This document shows positions 34,257 through 47,865 of a DNA stretch of 64,000 nucleotides, piece by piece. This DNA comes from Paramixta manurensis (lineage in GTDB: Bacteria > Pseudomonadota > Gammaproteobacteria > Enterobacterales > Enterobacteriaceae). A model generated the notes under the pieces. It saw only the letters and a program-made list of their open reading frames with translations. It was not told the DNA's origin and did not search any database. The DNA is taken from NCBI RefSeq assembly GCF_013285385.1, contig NZ_CP054212.1:4526001-4590000 (forward strand), read 5' to 3'. A program made the position numbers and the translations under genes. The stretch's first letter is position 1, and every line of letters starts with the position of its first letter.

Positions 34257-36407
34257 ATGACTGTGACTTTGCGACAATCCGAGCTTTCAACCGGGCTTCC
34301 CGCCCCAACTCAAACACTGTTGTTATCTGGCGATAACGCTGAAAAAAAACGCCAGCAGATTGCGGACTATTTTGTTCAGACTTGGGAACTGTATGAACGC
34401 CTGTTCGATTGCCTCACTGATGAGCGTGCCTATTTCACTAAGGCGATTTCTCTGCGCCATCCGCTGATCTTCTATTTTGGTCATACCGCTACCTTTTACA
34501 TCAACAAGCTGATGGCGGGCCGCTATCTCGAGCAGCGGATTGACGCAGGTATCGAAGCCATGTTGGCTATCGGCGTGGATGAAATGAGCTGGGATGATCT
34601 GGATAACAGCCATTATGACTGGCCAACGGTCAGCGAATTACGTGATTATCGCGGTAAAGTAAAAGGTAGGGTCGCCGAGTTTATACGTACCATGCCGCTT
34701 GAATTGCCTATCACGCAAGATAGCGCGGCGTGGGTGATTTTGATGGGGATTGAGCATGAACGTATCCATCTGGAAACCTCCAGCGTTTTAATCCGCCAGT
34801 TGCCGGTTGAGTGGGTTGCGCCGCAGCCGCACTGGCCAACGTGTCAGCGTGCCCGTCATCAGCGCGACGAGGTGCCCTCTAACACTTTGGTGGCAGTGGG
34901 CGGTGGCCGCGTAGTACAGGGAAAAACCGATGACACTTACGGCTGGGATAATGAATACGGTTCGCTACAAACCGAAATCAAGCCGTTTAAAGCCAGCAAA
35001 ATGTTGGTGAGCAATGCCGAATTTTACCAGTTTATTGAGGCGGGCGGTTATCAGGAACCAAGCTGGTGGGATGAAGAGGGCTGGGCGTGGCGAGAATTTT
35101 CGACAGCGGATAAACCCACCTTCTGGGTGGGAGACCTCCGGCAGCCCGAGGCATTAAAACTCCGTTTAATGGCCGAAGAAGTGCCAATGCCGTGGGATTG
35201 GCCAGCAGAAGTTAATCAACTAGAAGCCGCAGCATTCTGCCGCTGGAAAGCGGATGAAACCGGTAAATCTATCCAGCTTCCTTGTGAGGCGGAATGGTAT
35301 TTGCTACGTGAACAGGTGGAGGGCGATCAGCCCGATTGGCAGCAAGCGCCGGGCAATATTAACTTGGCCTACTGGGCTTCGTCCTGCCCGGTCGATATGT
35401 TCGCTCAAGGTGATTTTTTCGATGTGGTGGGTAACGTCTGGCAATGGACCACCACGCCGACCAATGGTTTCGAAGGTTTCAAAGTCCATCCGCTGTACGA
35501 TGATTTTTCGACGCCTACCTTCGATGGTAAGCATTCGCTCATTAAAGGCGGCAGTTGGATTTCAACCGGCAATGAAGCGCTAAAATCATCGCGCTATGCC
35601 TTCCGTCGCCACTTTTTCCAGCATGCCGGTTTCCGCTATGTGGTTTCGTCGCATCAGGAAACCATGTCACAAAACCCTTACGAAACCGACACCATGGTGT
35701 CGCAATATCTCGATTTTCAGTATGGCCCGCGCTATTTCGGCATAGCCAATTACGCTGAAGCATTAGTAGATATCGCGCTGAAGCACACCACCACCCGGCA
35801 ACGCGCGCTGGATATTGGCTGTGCCACCGGTCGCGCCAGCTTTGAACTGGCCCGCCACTTTGAGCAAGTGGTAGGAATGGACTATTCAGCCCGTTTTATT
35901 GACGTTGCGCTTCAGCTCACCAGCGGTGAGGATTTCCGTTACGTTACGCAGGAAGAGGGCGAACTGGTCGAGTATTGTCAGGTTCGGCTAAAAGATTTTA
36001 ACCTCGATAGCGATCAGGCCAGCCGTATCCACTTCGTGCAGGGCGACGCCTGTAATTTGAAGATCGATAAACAGGGTTATGATCTGGTGCTGGCGTCTAA
36101 CCTGATTGATCGGCTGCGTCAGCCCACCCGCTTTCTGCAAGATATTACCTCCATGATTCGCCCCGGCGGCATCTTATTGCTCTCTTCGCCTTATACTTGG
36201 TTGGAAGACTTTACGCCGAAAGAAAACTGGCTAGGCGGCGTGCGGGAAAATGGCGAAGCGCTCACCACTTATCAGGCGCTACAACGCTTGCTTGCCACCC
36301 ACTTTGATGAGATAGCCGCGCCGCAGGATGTGCCGTTTGTGATTCGTGAAACCGCACGTAAATATCAACATACCGTGGCGCAGGTGACGCTGTGGCGTAA
36401 ACGTTAA
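34257..36407 (+). CDS. ovoA: OvoA, 5-histidylcysteine sulfoxide synthase / ovothiol synthase
   Basis: This 716-residue fusion has a DinB-like domain with the iron-binding HxxxHxE motif (H167, H171, E173 in EHERIHLE), a formylglycine-generating-enzyme-like sulfatase-modifying domain (about 210-470; GNVWQW and KGGSWIS), and a C-terminal SAM methyltransferase domain (LDIGCATGRA near residue 517). OvoA joins cysteine and histidine in an oxygen-dependent reaction and its methyltransferase part completes ovothiol A, a redox-active thiol; a separate PLP lyase is also needed. The gene occupies the viaA-asnC gap where E. coli has asnA. A characterised OvoA comes from Erwinia tasmaniensis. Confidence 0.92.
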   Translation: MTVTLRQSELSTGLPAPTQTLLLSGDNAEKKRQQIADYFVQTWELYERLFDCLTDERAYFTKAISLRHPLIFYFGHTATFYINKLMAGRYLEQRIDAGIEAMLAIGVDEMSWDDLDNSHYDWPTVSELRDYRGKVKGRVAEFIRTMPLELPITQDSAAWVILMGIEHERIHLETSSVLIRQLPVEWVAPQPHWPTCQRARHQRDEVPSNTLVAVGGGRVVQGKTDDTYGWDNEYGSLQTEIKPFKASKMLVSNAEFYQFIEAGGYQEPSWWDEEGWAWREFSTADKPTFWVGDLRQPEALKLRLMAEEVPMPWDWPAEVNQLEAAAFCRWKADETGKSIQLPCEAEWYLLREQVEGDQPDWQQAPGNINLAYWASSCPVDMFAQGDFFDVVGNVWQWTTTPTNGFEGFKVHPLYDDFSTPTFDGKHSLIKGGSWISTGNEALKSSRYAFRRHFFQHAGFRYVVSSHQETMSQNPYETDTMVSQYLDFQYGPRYFGIANYAEALVDIALKHTTTRQRALDIGCATGRASFELARHFEQVVGMDYSARFIDVALQLTSGEDFRYVTQEEGELVEYCQVRLKDFNLDSDQASRIHFVQGDACNLKIDKQGYDLVLASNLIDRLRQPTRFLQDITSMIRPGGILLLSSPYTWLEDFTPKENWLGGVRENGEALTTYQALQRLLATHFDEIAAPQDVPFVIRETARKYQHTVAQVTLWRKR

Positions 36408-36467
36408 CTCACCAGAAAAATAGTCTGCTATGCATGACGTTATCTGTTAAAAATGTGACAGCATTGA

Positions 36468-36490
36468 ACTTTGCGGCTTTGCCGCAAAGT
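36468..36490. other. Hairpin between ovoA and asnC
   Basis: ACTTTGCGGC, a TTT loop and GCCGCAAAGT form a perfect ten-base stem. No T run follows, so it may end ovoA transcription only weakly or act on the asnC leader. Confidence 0.5.
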
Positions 36491-36515
36491 CCTTAAATGG
36501 TTAACGGAGTAAAAC

Positions 36516-36977
36516 GTGGCAGAAAATCTGCAAATAGATAATCTCGATCGCGGCATTTTGAATGCCTTAATGGATAATGCGCGTACCGCCTATGCCGAGT
36601 TGGCCAAACAATTTAATGTCAGCCCGGGCACTATCCATGTCCGCGTAGAAAAAATGAAGCAAGCGGGCATCATCAAAGGAACCCGCGTAGAAGTTGATCC
36701 CAGGCAACTCGGTTATGACGTTTGCTGCTTTATTGGCATTATTTTAAAAAGCGCACGTGATTACCCGGCGGCGTTAGCCAAACTCGATGCGCTGGATGAG
36801 GTAGTCGAGGCATGGTACACCACCGGTCACTACAGCATTTTCATTAAAGTGATGTGCCGCTCGATCGACGCGTTACAACATGTCCTGATCAACAAAATCC
36901 AAACCATTGATGAGATCCAATCCACCGAGACGCTGATCTCCCTGCAGAACCCGATTATGCGCACCATTAAGCCTTAA
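36516..36977 (+). CDS. asnC: AsnC, Lrp/AsnC-family regulator
   Basis: This 153-residue protein has an N-terminal helix-turn-helix (LDRGILNALMDNARTAYAELAKQFNVSPGTIH) and a C-terminal RAM ligand-binding domain. In E. coli AsnC senses asparagine and activates the divergent asnA gene. Here no asnA is adjacent, so its main target must be elsewhere or lost; it may still affect mioC and origin-proximal transcription. Confidence 0.94.
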   Translation: MAENLQIDNLDRGILNALMDNARTAYAELAKQFNVSPGTIHVRVEKMKQAGIIKGTRVEVDPRQLGYDVCCFIGIILKSARDYPAALAKLDALDEVVEAWYTTGHYSIFIKVMCRSIDALQHVLINKIQTIDEIQSTETLISLQNPIMRTIKP

Positions 36978-37055
36978 TCAGCCCGATTCTGTGTATGAAA
37001 TCATGCACCGGATAGAGGTACAGCGCATCAGCACGATCCGCAATAATAACCTTAC

Positions 37056-37095
37056 TTATCCACAGGTAGATCCCAAGGTAATCACAGCGTACAAT
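37056..37095 (+). promoter_or_regulatory. mioC: mioC promoter region with a DnaA box
   Basis: A consensus DnaA box, TTATCCACA, at 37056-37064 lies just upstream of a TACAAT -10-like hexamer at 37090-37095 and the mioC ATG. In E. coli DnaA represses mioC through such boxes. The -35 is weak. Confidence 0.6.
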
Positions 37096-37122
37096 GCCAG
37101 CCTTTGTAGATCGGGGGCAACC

Positions 37123-37563
37123 ATGGCAGACATTACGCTTATCAGCGGCAGTACGTTAGGCAGCGCGGAATATGTCGCGGAACATTTGGCGGAAAAACTG
37201 GAAGAGTCCGGTTATTCGACCGAAATACTACACGGGCCCGAGTTAAATGAACTGTCATTGCAAGGTCAGTGGCTGGTGGTGTCTTCAACACATGGCGCAG
37301 GCGATTTACCCGATAACTTACAGCCTTTATTTGATGAACTGTCCGCTCAGCGTCCTGACCTTTCGGGGATTCGTTTCGGCGCAGTAGGTATCGGCAACCG
37401 TGAATATGATCTCTTCTGCGGCGCGATCAAACAGTTCGACCAGTTATTGATCGACTTGGGCGCTCAACGTATCGGCGATCGGTTGGAAATTGATGTTCTG
37501 GAACATGAGATCCCAGAAGATCCCGCTGAGGTCTGGCTGGCGTCGTGGAAGGCGTTGTTATAA
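37123..37563 (+). CDS. mioC: MioC, flavodoxin-like protein
   Basis: This 146-residue protein has the flavodoxin fold, with the FMN phosphate loop SGSTLGSAEYVA near residues 8-19 and the FMN-contacting SSTHGAGDLPDN near residue 53. E. coli MioC is needed for biotin synthase activity in vitro and its transcription runs into oriC. The ATG at 37123 is chosen because the upstream in-frame extension crosses the promoter and DnaA box and is not conserved. Confidence 0.94.
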   Translation: MADITLISGSTLGSAEYVAEHLAEKLEESGYSTEILHGPELNELSLQGQWLVVSSTHGAGDLPDNLQPLFDELSAQRPDLSGIRFGAVGIGNREYDLFCGAIKQFDQLLIDLGAQRIGDRLEIDVLEHEIPEDPAEVWLASWKALL

Positions 37564-37639
37564 AAATCCGCATTTTCATTGATGGTCGGCTACTTTCACG
37601 CATTGTTTTTGCTGCAATCACAGAGTTTTCATCTGTTTT

Positions 37640-37930
37640 TTGTAAAAGTGAACACCGCAATCTGTGGATAACCATGCTCAATTCCATCGGATAACCGGTA
37701 GTTATCCAAAGAACAACCGCTGATGCTTTTTCGCTCTGTGTATAACTACGCGTTTAGATCCCAGCTTATACGGCGTGGGATCACCGATCATTCACAGTTA
37801 ACGATCCGGATCATGCTCTTGAAATTCCTCAATAATTGCTGCTTATCCACAAGAGAAGCGGATCCTAATAAGAGATCTAACAGAGAGATCATTTAAAGAA
37901 TAAAGATCTTTCTTTTAAAACCTAACGATC
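37640..37930. other. oriC: oriC, chromosomal replication origin
   Basis: Between mioC and mnmG are DnaA boxes matching the E. coli arrangement in reverse: TGTGGATAA at 37663-37671, TTATCCAAA at 37702-37710, TGTGTATAA at 37737-37745 and TTATCCACA at 37843-37851. They are followed by an AT-rich region (about 37860-37925) with repeated GATC-containing 13-mer-like units, including AGATCT and AGAGATC, that would be the unwinding element. Many GATC sites fit SeqA and Dam control. Flanking genes are transcribed away from it on both sides, apart from mioC and a few others. Confidence 0.93.
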
Positions 37931-37938
37931 CCGACGCT

Positions 37939-37966
37939 TTCGTCATTGCCTGAATTTAAGTAGAAT
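37939..37966 (+). promoter_or_regulatory. mnmG: Possible mnmG promoter
   Basis: TTCGTC, 16 bases, then TAGAAT lie about 50 bases upstream of the mnmG ATG. The -35 matches poorly, so this is tentative. In E. coli transcription from the gidA promoter beside oriC affects initiation. Confidence 0.35.
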
Positions 37967-38017
37967 CCACGGCCCAGGGCAGCGATCCCTGATCGAATAC
38001 TTGCGAGGTGCAGTACC

Positions 38018-39907
38018 ATGTTTTATCCAGATCCTTTTGACGTCATCGTAATTGGTGGCGGTCATGCGGGCACTGAGGCCGCAATGGCGGCTGCCCGAAT
38101 GGGTCAGCAAACGCTGTTATTAACCCATAACATTGATACGCTGGGACAAATGTCTTGTAACCCGGCGATCGGTGGTATTGGCAAAGGACATCTGGTTAAA
38201 GAAGTGGATGCATTGGGCGGCCTGATGGCTACCGCGATCGATCGTGCCGGGATTCAGTTTAGGATACTAAACGCCAGCAAAGGCCCGGCGGTACGTGCAA
38301 CACGCGCCCAGGCCGATCGGGTACTGTATCGTCAGGCAGTACGTACGGCACTGGAAAACCAACCTAATTTGATGATCTTCCAACAGGCGGTGGAAGATCT
38401 AATTGTGGAAAACGATCGCGTGGTCGGTGCGGTAACCCAGATGGGGTTGAAATTCCGTGCCAAAGCGGTGGTATTAACCGTAGGAACTTTCCTTGACGGT
38501 AAAATTCACATTGGGCTGGATAATTACAGCGGAGGTCGCGCGGGCGATCCGCCGTCTATCCCTCTTGCCCGTCGCTTGCGAGAGCTGCCGCTACGCGTTA
38601 GCCGCCTGAAAACCGGGACACCGCCGCGTATTGATGCCCGAACCATTGATTTCAGCGTCTTGGCGCCGCAGCACGGTGATAATCCGATGCCGGTGTTCTC
38701 ATTTTTAGGCAATGCTGCGCAACATCCGCAGCAGATGCCATGTTACATCACCTACACCAATGAACAGACGCATGAGGTTATTCGTCAGAACCTCGATCGC
38801 AGCCCAATGTATGCTGGCGTCATTGAAGGGATCGGGCCGCGTTATTGCCCGTCGATTGAAGACAAGGTAATGCGCTTTGCCGATCGCAATGCGCACCAGA
38901 TCTTCCTTGAGCCAGAAGGGCTGACCAGTAACGAAATTTATCCGAATGGTATTTCCACCAGCCTACCTTTTGACGTGCAGATGCAAATCGTTCGTTCGAT
39001 GAAAGGGCTGGAAAATGCGAAAATCGTCCGTCCGGGCTATGCCATTGAGTATGATTTCTTCGATCCGCGTGATTTAAAACCGACGCTGGAAAGTAAATAT
39101 ATTCAGGGGCTGTTCTTTGCCGGCCAGATTAACGGCACTACCGGTTATGAAGAAGCGGCGGCGCAAGGGCTGCTGGCTGGTCTGAACGCTGGACGTCTGG
39201 CGGCGGATAAAGAGAGCTGGGCGCCCTCACGTTCTCAGGCTTACCTTGGTGTGTTGGTGGACGATCTCTGTACGCTCGGTACCAAAGAACCGTATCGCAT
39301 GTTTACCTCGCGTGCCGAATATCGATTGATGCTACGCGAAGATAACGCTGATCTGCGTCTCACCGAAATTGGCCGAGAACTGGGTCTGGTGGATGACGCG
39401 CGCTGGAGCCATTATAACCAGAAGCGCGAAGCGATTGAGCTGGAGCGTCAGCGCTTGCGTGATATTTGGGTGCATCCAAAATCAGACGCTATCAGTGATA
39501 TCAACGCAGTGCTGAACGCCGGGCTGACGAAAGAAGCCAGCGGTGAGGATTTATTGCGTCGTCCGGAACTGACTTATGCCCAGCTTACCGCCCTGAATTT
39601 GTTTGCGCCGGGCTTAAACGATCGGCAAGCGGCTGAACAGGTTGAAATCCAGGTCAAATACGAAGGTTATATCGCCCGGCAGCAGGAAGAAATTGAACGC
39701 CAGCAGCGCAATGAAAATACGCTGTTGCCCGCCGATCTTGATTATCGCAATGTCAGTGGGTTGTCGAATGAGGTGATCGCTAAGCTTAACGATCACAAGC
39801 CCGGATCGATTGGCCAGGCTTCACGCATTTCGGGGATAACGCCTGCGGCGATCTCTATTTTGCTTATCTACTTGAAAAAACAGGGCTTGCTACGTAAAAG
39901 CGCCTGA
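38018..39907 (+). CDS. mnmG: MnmG (GidA), tRNA uridine-34 carboxymethylaminomethyl modification enzyme
   Basis: This 629-residue FAD protein has the dinucleotide-binding motif [14 protein letters not shown] near residue 8, the [16 protein letters not shown] segment near residue 48 and the [14 protein letters not shown] segment in the second FAD region. With MnmE it installs the cmnm5 group on wobble uridines. It is the first gene to the right of oriC. Confidence 0.97.
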   Translation: MFYPDPFDVIVIGGGHAGTEAAMAAARMGQQTLLLTHNIDTLGQMSCNPAIGGIGKGHLVKEVDALGGLMATAIDRAGIQFRILNASKGPAVRATRAQADRVLYRQAVRTALENQPNLMIFQQAVEDLIVENDRVVGAVTQMGLKFRAKAVVLTVGTFLDGKIHIGLDNYSGGRAGDPPSIPLARRLRELPLRVSRLKTGTPPRIDARTIDFSVLAPQHGDNPMPVFSFLGNAAQHPQQMPCYITYTNEQTHEVIRQNLDRSPMYAGVIEGIGPRYCPSIEDKVMRFADRNAHQIFLEPEGLTSNEIYPNGISTSLPFDVQMQIVRSMKGLENAKIVRPGYAIEYDFFDPRDLKPTLESKYIQGLFFAGQINGTTGYEEAAAQGLLAGLNAGRLAADKESWAPSRSQAYLGVLVDDLCTLGTKEPYRMFTSRAEYRLMLREDNADLRLTEIGRELGLVDDARWSHYNQKREAIELERQRLRDIWVHPKSDAISDINAVLNAGLTKEASGEDLLRRPELTYAQLTALNLFAPGLNDRQAAEQVEIQVKYEGYIARQQEEIERQQRNENTLLPADLDYRNVSGLSNEVIAKLNDHKPGSIGQASRISGITPAAISILLIYLKKQGLLRKSA

Positions 39908-39971
39908 TGTTTTACACCGGGGCGAATCTGTGCCCCGGTAACCACTATTTCCGCAATCACTGGACTTCGCT

Positions 39972-40589
39972 GTGATCAACAAACTCTCCTCTCTATTAAA
40001 TGCGGCCAACATTTCGCTGTCCGATCTGCAAAAACAACAGCTTATTTCCTATGTTGAGCTGCTGCACAAATGGAACAAAGCCTATAATCTGACCTCGGTG
40101 CGCGACCCTATGCAGATGTTAGTGCGCCATATTCTGGATAGTATTGTGGTTGAGCCTGCACTAGAGGGAAATCGGTTTATTGATGTCGGTACAGGTCCTG
40201 GTTTGCCCGGTATTCCGCTGGCGATTGTACGTCCTGATTCGCACTTTACGCTGCTGGACAGTTTAGGAAAGCGCGTGCGTTTTTTGCGTCAGGTACAGCA
40301 TGAGTTAGGGTTAAATAACGTTGAACCGGTACAGGCGAGGGTAGAAGCTTACCCGGCAGAACCGCCTTTTGACGGAGTGATAAGCCGGGCTTTTGCCTCG
40401 TTGAACGATATGGTGAGCTGGTGTCATCATTTACCGGCGGAAAATGGCGCCTTTTACGCGCTGAAAGGCGTGCGTCCGGATGATGAAATGACGGCATTGC
40501 CGCAAGGTTTTGCCGTTAAGAAGGTGCTTTCCTTACAAGTCCCGGAGTTAGAGGGAGAGCGTCATCTGGTGATCGTAAAGCGTGCGTAG
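39972..40589 (+). CDS. rsmG: RsmG (GidB), 16S rRNA m7G527 methyltransferase
   Basis: This 205-residue SAM-dependent methyltransferase shows the motif [17 protein letters not shown] near residue 70 and the ISRAFASL segment near residue 136. It methylates G527 of 16S rRNA; loss gives low-level streptomycin resistance in E. coli. The GTG start at 39972 gives the conserved N-terminus MINKLSSLL. It follows mnmG by 64 bases. Confidence 0.95.
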   Translation: MINKLSSLLNAANISLSDLQKQQLISYVELLHKWNKAYNLTSVRDPMQMLVRHILDSIVVEPALEGNRFIDVGTGPGLPGIPLAIVRPDSHFTLLDSLGKRVRFLRQVQHELGLNNVEPVQARVEAYPAEPPFDGVISRAFASLNDMVSWCHHLPAENGAFYALKGVRPDDEMTALPQGFAVKKVLSLQVPELEGERHLVIVKRA

Positions 40590-41298
40590 TTTACAAATAC
40601 CTCTTTTTTTCCTTTCCAATGCTAAGCTCTTCAGTGGAAGGCTTAGCAAAAATTAGCCTTTCGTGCATTTTTTTCGTTTCATGTACGCCGCGACCGTGTT
40701 TCGTCGATGTTAAAAGCCACCATACTGGTGAAATGACAATTTTAGTTACATTTAACCTTAATTTCACATTCCGTTATCATAAAGATCACTTTTTTTGGTG
40801 CGTTTTGGAAAATTAATAATCACGCACGAAAATATATCTTGTTTATAAATCGGCGAAAGTAACCTGATTTTTTATTGGAAAAGTTTGCCGTCGATGTCAA
40901 TAACCGCTTTTTATCATGCTTAACAACAGTTTCTAAAGTAATTCAATTTAACTTTATGATTTTAAATGAAAATATAATATCACGTCATAATAAAATAAGA
41001 ATAATCTTGCTCAAAAAAAGGTCATTGCATTGTTGAATTGTGATCTGTCGCACGCTTTATAAGCAAGCTTTGGCGGGTATTGCAGGAATTTAACTGTGGT
41101 TTACCGTTGGCAACAGTTTTGAAAAATAGCCTTGTCGAAAGAAATTTAAATAATTGTTCACCTTTTCGCTACTTATCGATTGAAATCGCAGGTGCGCCCC
41201 GTATAATTTGCTCGTTTTTTGCTGCTTGACTCAAAGGTCTAAAGGCAGTTTTATACGACACGCGACATACCCCGATCGGGTAGGAGAGTTTTAGCGTT
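40590..41298. other. AT-rich rsmG-atpI intergenic region
   Basis: About 700 bases without a gene, strongly AT-rich, matching the long gidB-atpI gap of E. coli. It contains the atp promoter at its right end. A 65-codon frame at 40619-40816 has no ribosome site or recognisable features, so I do not call it. Confidence 0.7.
41180..41207 (+). promoter_or_regulatory. atp operon promoter
   Basis: TTGAAA (41180-41185), a 16-base spacer and TATAAT (41202-41207) form a strong sigma-70 promoter about 90 bases before atpI, at the equivalent place to the E. coli atp promoter. Confidence 0.85.
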
Positions 41299-42506
<1,208 letters not shown>

Positions 42507-42537
42507 TTTTTTCTTAACACTACTGCGTTTTAACTGA

Positions 42538-42872
<335 letters not shown>

Positions 42873-42901
42873 TAAGTTAACTTAACAAGAGGCATTGTGC
42901 T

Positions 42902-43372
42902 GTGAACCTTAACGCAACAATCCTCGGCCAGGCCATCGCGTTCGTCCTGTTTGTCCTGTTCTGCATGAAGTACGTATGGCCGCCGATTATGGCTGCCATC
43001 GAAAAGCGCCAGCAAGAAGTCGCTGAAGGCCTTGCTTCCGCAGAACGCGCCAAAAAAGATTTGGATCTCGCGCAGGCTAATGTGACCGACCAGCTGAAGA
43101 AAGCGAAAGAAGAAGCCCAGGTAATTATTGAGCAGGCCAACAAACGCCGTTCACAAATTCTGGATGAAGCGAAAGCTGAAGCTGAGCAGGAACGTAACAA
43201 GATCGTCACGCAGGCTCAGGCGGAAATTGACGCTGAGCGTAAACGTGCTCGTGAAGAGTTACGTAAGCAAGTCGCGATGTTGGCTGTGGCCGGCGCCGAG
43301 AAGATCATCGAACGTTCCGTGGATGAAGCTGCTAACAGCGACATCGTAGATAAACTGGTCGCTGAACTGTAA
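42902..43372 (+). CDS. atpF: AtpF, ATP synthase F0 subunit b
   Basis: This 156-residue peripheral-stalk subunit has one N-terminal membrane helix and a long charged coiled coil. The start codon is GTG, preceded by AAGAGG, as in E. coli. It follows atpE after a 106-base gap. Confidence 0.96.
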   Translation: MNLNATILGQAIAFVLFVLFCMKYVWPPIMAAIEKRQQEVAEGLASAERAKKDLDLAQANVTDQLKKAKEEAQVIIEQANKRRSQILDEAKAEAEQERNKIVTQAQAEIDAERKRAREELRKQVAMLAVAGAEKIIERSVDEAANSDIVDKLVAEL

Positions 43373-43386
43373 GGAGGGAGGGGCTG

Positions 43387-43920
43387 ATGTCTGAATTTAT
43401 TACTGTAGCTCGCCCCTACGCCAAAGCAGCTTTTGACTTTGCTGTTGAGCATCAAAGCGTTGAACGCTGGCAGCAAATGCTGTCATTTGCCGCAGAAGTC
43501 GCTCGAAATGAACAGATGACGGATCTCCTTTCCGGTGCTTTGGCGCCGGAAGCGATGTCGGCGTCTTTCATCGCTATCTGTGGCGATCAACTCGACGAAG
43601 CTGGCCAGAACCTGATTAAGGTTATGGCAGAAAATGGGCGTTTGACAGCGCTTCCTGCTGTACTGGAGCAGTTCATTCACTTACGTGACGCGCATGAAGC
43701 GACTGCGGAAGTTGATGTGATCTCCGCCAATACACTGAGTGACGAACAGCTGGCAAAAATCAGCGCCGCGATGGAAAAACGTCTGTCACGCAAAGTTAAG
43801 CTGAATTGCAAAATTGATAAGTCTGTAATGGCAGGCGTCGTCATCCGTGCGGGTGATATGGTTATTGACGGCAGTGTACGTGGCCGTCTTGAGCGTCTGG
43901 CAGACGTCTTGCAGTCTTAA
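43387..43920 (+). CDS. atpH: AtpH, ATP synthase F1 subunit delta
   Basis: This 177-residue subunit links the stalk b subunits to the top of F1. The N-terminal [12 protein letters not shown] and C-terminal [19 protein letters not shown] segments are family signatures. It starts 14 bases after atpF, with an AAGGAGGG ribosome site. Confidence 0.96.
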   Translation: MSEFITVARPYAKAAFDFAVEHQSVERWQQMLSFAAEVARNEQMTDLLSGALAPEAMSASFIAICGDQLDEAGQNLIKVMAENGRLTALPAVLEQFIHLRDAHEATAEVDVISANTLSDEQLAKISAAMEKRLSRKVKLNCKIDKSVMAGVVIRAGDMVIDGSVRGRLERLADVLQS

Positions 43921-43934
43921 GGGGACTGGAGCAT

Positions 43935-45476
43935 ATGCAACTGAATTCCACCGAAATCAGCGAACTGATCAAGCAGCGCATTGCTCAGTTCAATGTAGTG
44001 AGCGAAGCTCACAACGAAGGTACTATTGTTTCTGTAAGTGACGGTATCATCCGCGTACACGGCTTGGCCGATGTTATGCAGGGTGAGATGATTGCCCTGC
44101 CGGGTAACCGTTACGCTATCGCATTGAACCTGGAACGCGATTCCGTTGGTGCGGTCGTTATGGGTCCGTATGCTGACCTTGCCGAAGGCATGAAGGTTAA
44201 GTGTACTGGCCGTATCCTGGAAGTTCCGGTTGGCCGTGGCCTGCTGGGCCGTGTAGTGAACACCTTGGGTGACGCTATCGACGGTAAAGGTCCGGTTGAT
44301 AACGACGGTTTCTCGCCGATTGAAGTTATCGCCCCAGGCGTTATTGAACGTCAATCCGTTGATGAGCCGGTTCAGACTGGCTACAAATCTGTCGATGCGA
44401 TGATTCCAATTGGTCGTGGCCAGCGTGAGCTGATCATCGGCGACCGTCAGACCGGTAAAACCGCGCTGGCGATCGATGCCATCATTAACCAGCGTGATTC
44501 CGGCATCAAATGCGTGTACGTAGCCATTGGTCAGAAAGCTTCTACCATCGCGAACGTAGTACGCAAACTGGAAGAGCATGGCGCGCTGGCTAACACTATT
44601 GTCGTGGTCGCTTCTGCATCCGAATCCGCCGCGCTGCAATATCTGGCGCCATATGCCGGTTGCGCGATGGGCGAATATTTCCGTGACCGCGGTGAAGATG
44701 CGTTGATCGTGTACGATGACCTGTCTAAACAGGCTGTTGCTTACCGTCAGATTTCACTGTTGCTGCGCCGTCCGCCGGGACGTGAAGCATTCCCTGGCGA
44801 CGTGTTCTACCTCCACTCTCGTCTGCTGGAGCGTGCGTCTCGCGTTAACGCGGATTACGTTGAAGCCTTTACTAAAGGCGAAGTGAAAGGGAAAACCGGT
44901 TCACTGACCGCGTTGCCGATTATCGAAACGCAGGCGGGCGACGTTTCGGCGTTCGTTCCGACCAACGTTATTTCGATTACCGATGGTCAGATCTTCCTGG
45001 AATCCAACCTGTTTAACTCCGGTATTCGTCCGGCGGTTAACCCAGGTATTTCGGTTTCCCGTGTTGGCGGTGCCGCTCAGACCAAGATCATTAAGAAACT
45101 GTCCGGTGGTATTCGTACCGCGTTGGCACAGTATCGTGAACTGGCGGCGTTCTCGCAGTTCGCTTCCGATCTGGATGATGCAACCCGTAAACAGCTAAGC
45201 CATGGTCAGAAAGTGACCGAGTTGCTGAAACAGAAACAGTATGCGCCGATGTCTGTTGCGCAGCAGGGTCTGGTGCTGTTCGCGGCCGAGCGTGGCTTCC
45301 TGAACGATGTTGAACTGGCGAAAGTCGGTAGCTTCGAAGCGTCGCTGTTGGCTTATGCCGATCGTGAGCACGCCGAGCTGATGCAAGAAATCAACCAGTC
45401 TGGGAACTACAACAACGAAATCGAAGAGAAGCTGAAAGGCATCCTCGAAACGTTTAAAGCAACCCAGTCCTGGTAA
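43935..45476 (+). CDS. atpA: AtpA, ATP synthase F1 subunit alpha
   Basis: This 513-residue non-catalytic nucleotide-binding subunit has the P-loop GDRQTGKT near residue 169 and the signature [14 protein letters not shown] near residue 363. Full length and highly conserved. Confidence 0.98.
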   Translation: MQLNSTEISELIKQRIAQFNVVSEAHNEGTIVSVSDGIIRVHGLADVMQGEMIALPGNRYAIALNLERDSVGAVVMGPYADLAEGMKVKCTGRILEVPVGRGLLGRVVNTLGDAIDGKGPVDNDGFSPIEVIAPGVIERQSVDEPVQTGYKSVDAMIPIGRGQRELIIGDRQTGKTALAIDAIINQRDSGIKCVYVAIGQKASTIANVVRKLEEHGALANTIVVVASASESAALQYLAPYAGCAMGEYFRDRGEDALIVYDDLSKQAVAYRQISLLLRRPPGREAFPGDVFYLHSRLLERASRVNADYVEAFTKGEVKGKTGSLTALPIIETQAGDVSAFVPTNVISITDGQIFLESNLFNSGIRPAVNPGISVSRVGGAAQTKIIKKLSGGIRTALAQYRELAAFSQFASDLDDATRKQLSHGQKVTELLKQKQYAPMSVAQQGLVLFAAERGFLNDVELAKVGSFEASLLAYADREHAELMQEINQSGNYNNEIEEKLKGILETFKATQSW

Positions 45477-45528
45477 TGTCTGGCGGCTTGTCTGAAAAGG
45501 CAGGCCGCAAGGCTTTGAGGAGAAGCTA

Positions 45529-46395
45529 ATGGCCGGCGCAAAAGAGATACGTAGTAAGATCGGCAGCGTAAAAAATACGCAGAAGATCACCAAAGCGATG
45601 GAAATGGTCGCCGCCTCCAAAATGCGTAAAACGCAAGAACGCATGGCGGCCAGCCGTCCGTATGCAGAAACCATGCGCAAAGTGATTGGTCACATTGCGC
45701 TGGGTAATCTGGAATACAAGCACCCTTACCTGGAGGAGCGCGACGTTAAGCGCGTCGGCTACCTGGTCGTATCTACCGACCGCGGGCTTTGTGGTGGTTT
45801 GAACATTAACCTGTTCAAAAAATTGCTGGCGGAAATGAAAGGCTGGAGCGATAAGGGCGCCGAGAGCGATTTGGCGATTATCGGTTCTAAAGGCCTGTCA
45901 TTTTTCAGTTCCGTAGGCGGCAATGTTGTCGCGCAGGTCAGCGGAATGGGGGATAACCCGTCGCTGTCCGAACTGATTGGCCCGGTAAAAGTGATGTTGC
46001 AGGCATACGACGAAGGTCGTATCGATAAGCTGTATGTTGTCAGCAACAAATTTAATAACACCATGTCCCAAACTCCAACGATCACGCAATTGCTGCCGTT
46101 ACCGCCAGCAGAAGGCGAAGAAGATCTGAAGAAGAAAACGTGGGATTACCTGTATGAGCCGGATCCGAAAGTGCTGCTGGATACATTACTGCGTCGCTAT
46201 GTCGAATCCCAGGTTTATCAGGGCGTGGTGGAAAACCTGGCCAGCGAGCAGGCCGCGCGTATGGTGGCGATGAAAGCTGCAACCGATAACGGCGGTAACC
46301 TGATCAAAGAGCTTCAGTTGGTTTACAACAAAGCTCGTCAGGCCAGCATCACTCAGGAACTTACCGAGATCGTCTCGGGGGCCTCCGCGGTTTAA
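45529..46395 (+). CDS. atpG: AtpG, ATP synthase F1 subunit gamma
   Basis: This 288-residue rotor shaft has the N-terminal coiled-coil helix ([20 protein letters not shown]) and the C-terminal helix ending [15 protein letters not shown]. It is one residue longer than in E. coli. Confidence 0.97.
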   Translation: MAGAKEIRSKIGSVKNTQKITKAMEMVAASKMRKTQERMAASRPYAETMRKVIGHIALGNLEYKHPYLEERDVKRVGYLVVSTDRGLCGGLNINLFKKLLAEMKGWSDKGAESDLAIIGSKGLSFFSSVGGNVVAQVSGMGDNPSLSELIGPVKVMLQAYDEGRIDKLYVVSNKFNNTMSQTPTITQLLPLPPAEGEEDLKKKTWDYLYEPDPKVLLDTLLRRYVESQVYQGVVENLASEQAARMVAMKAATDNGGNLIKELQLVYNKARQASITQELTEIVSGASAV

Positions 46396-47841
<1,446 letters not shown>

Positions 47842-47865
47842 TTACGGTTTCCCGGGAGGTTAACT

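Noticed and set aside
37427..37687. 86-codon minus-strand frame running from mioC into oriC
   Set aside because: It crosses the DnaA box region and is antisense to mioC.
40619..40816. 65-codon frame in the rsmG-atpI gap
   Set aside because: No ribosome site, unusual composition and no known gene at this position in related bacteria.
43917..44639. 240-codon minus-strand frame opposite atpA
   Set aside because: It lies entirely within a highly conserved ATP synthase gene and shows no family features.
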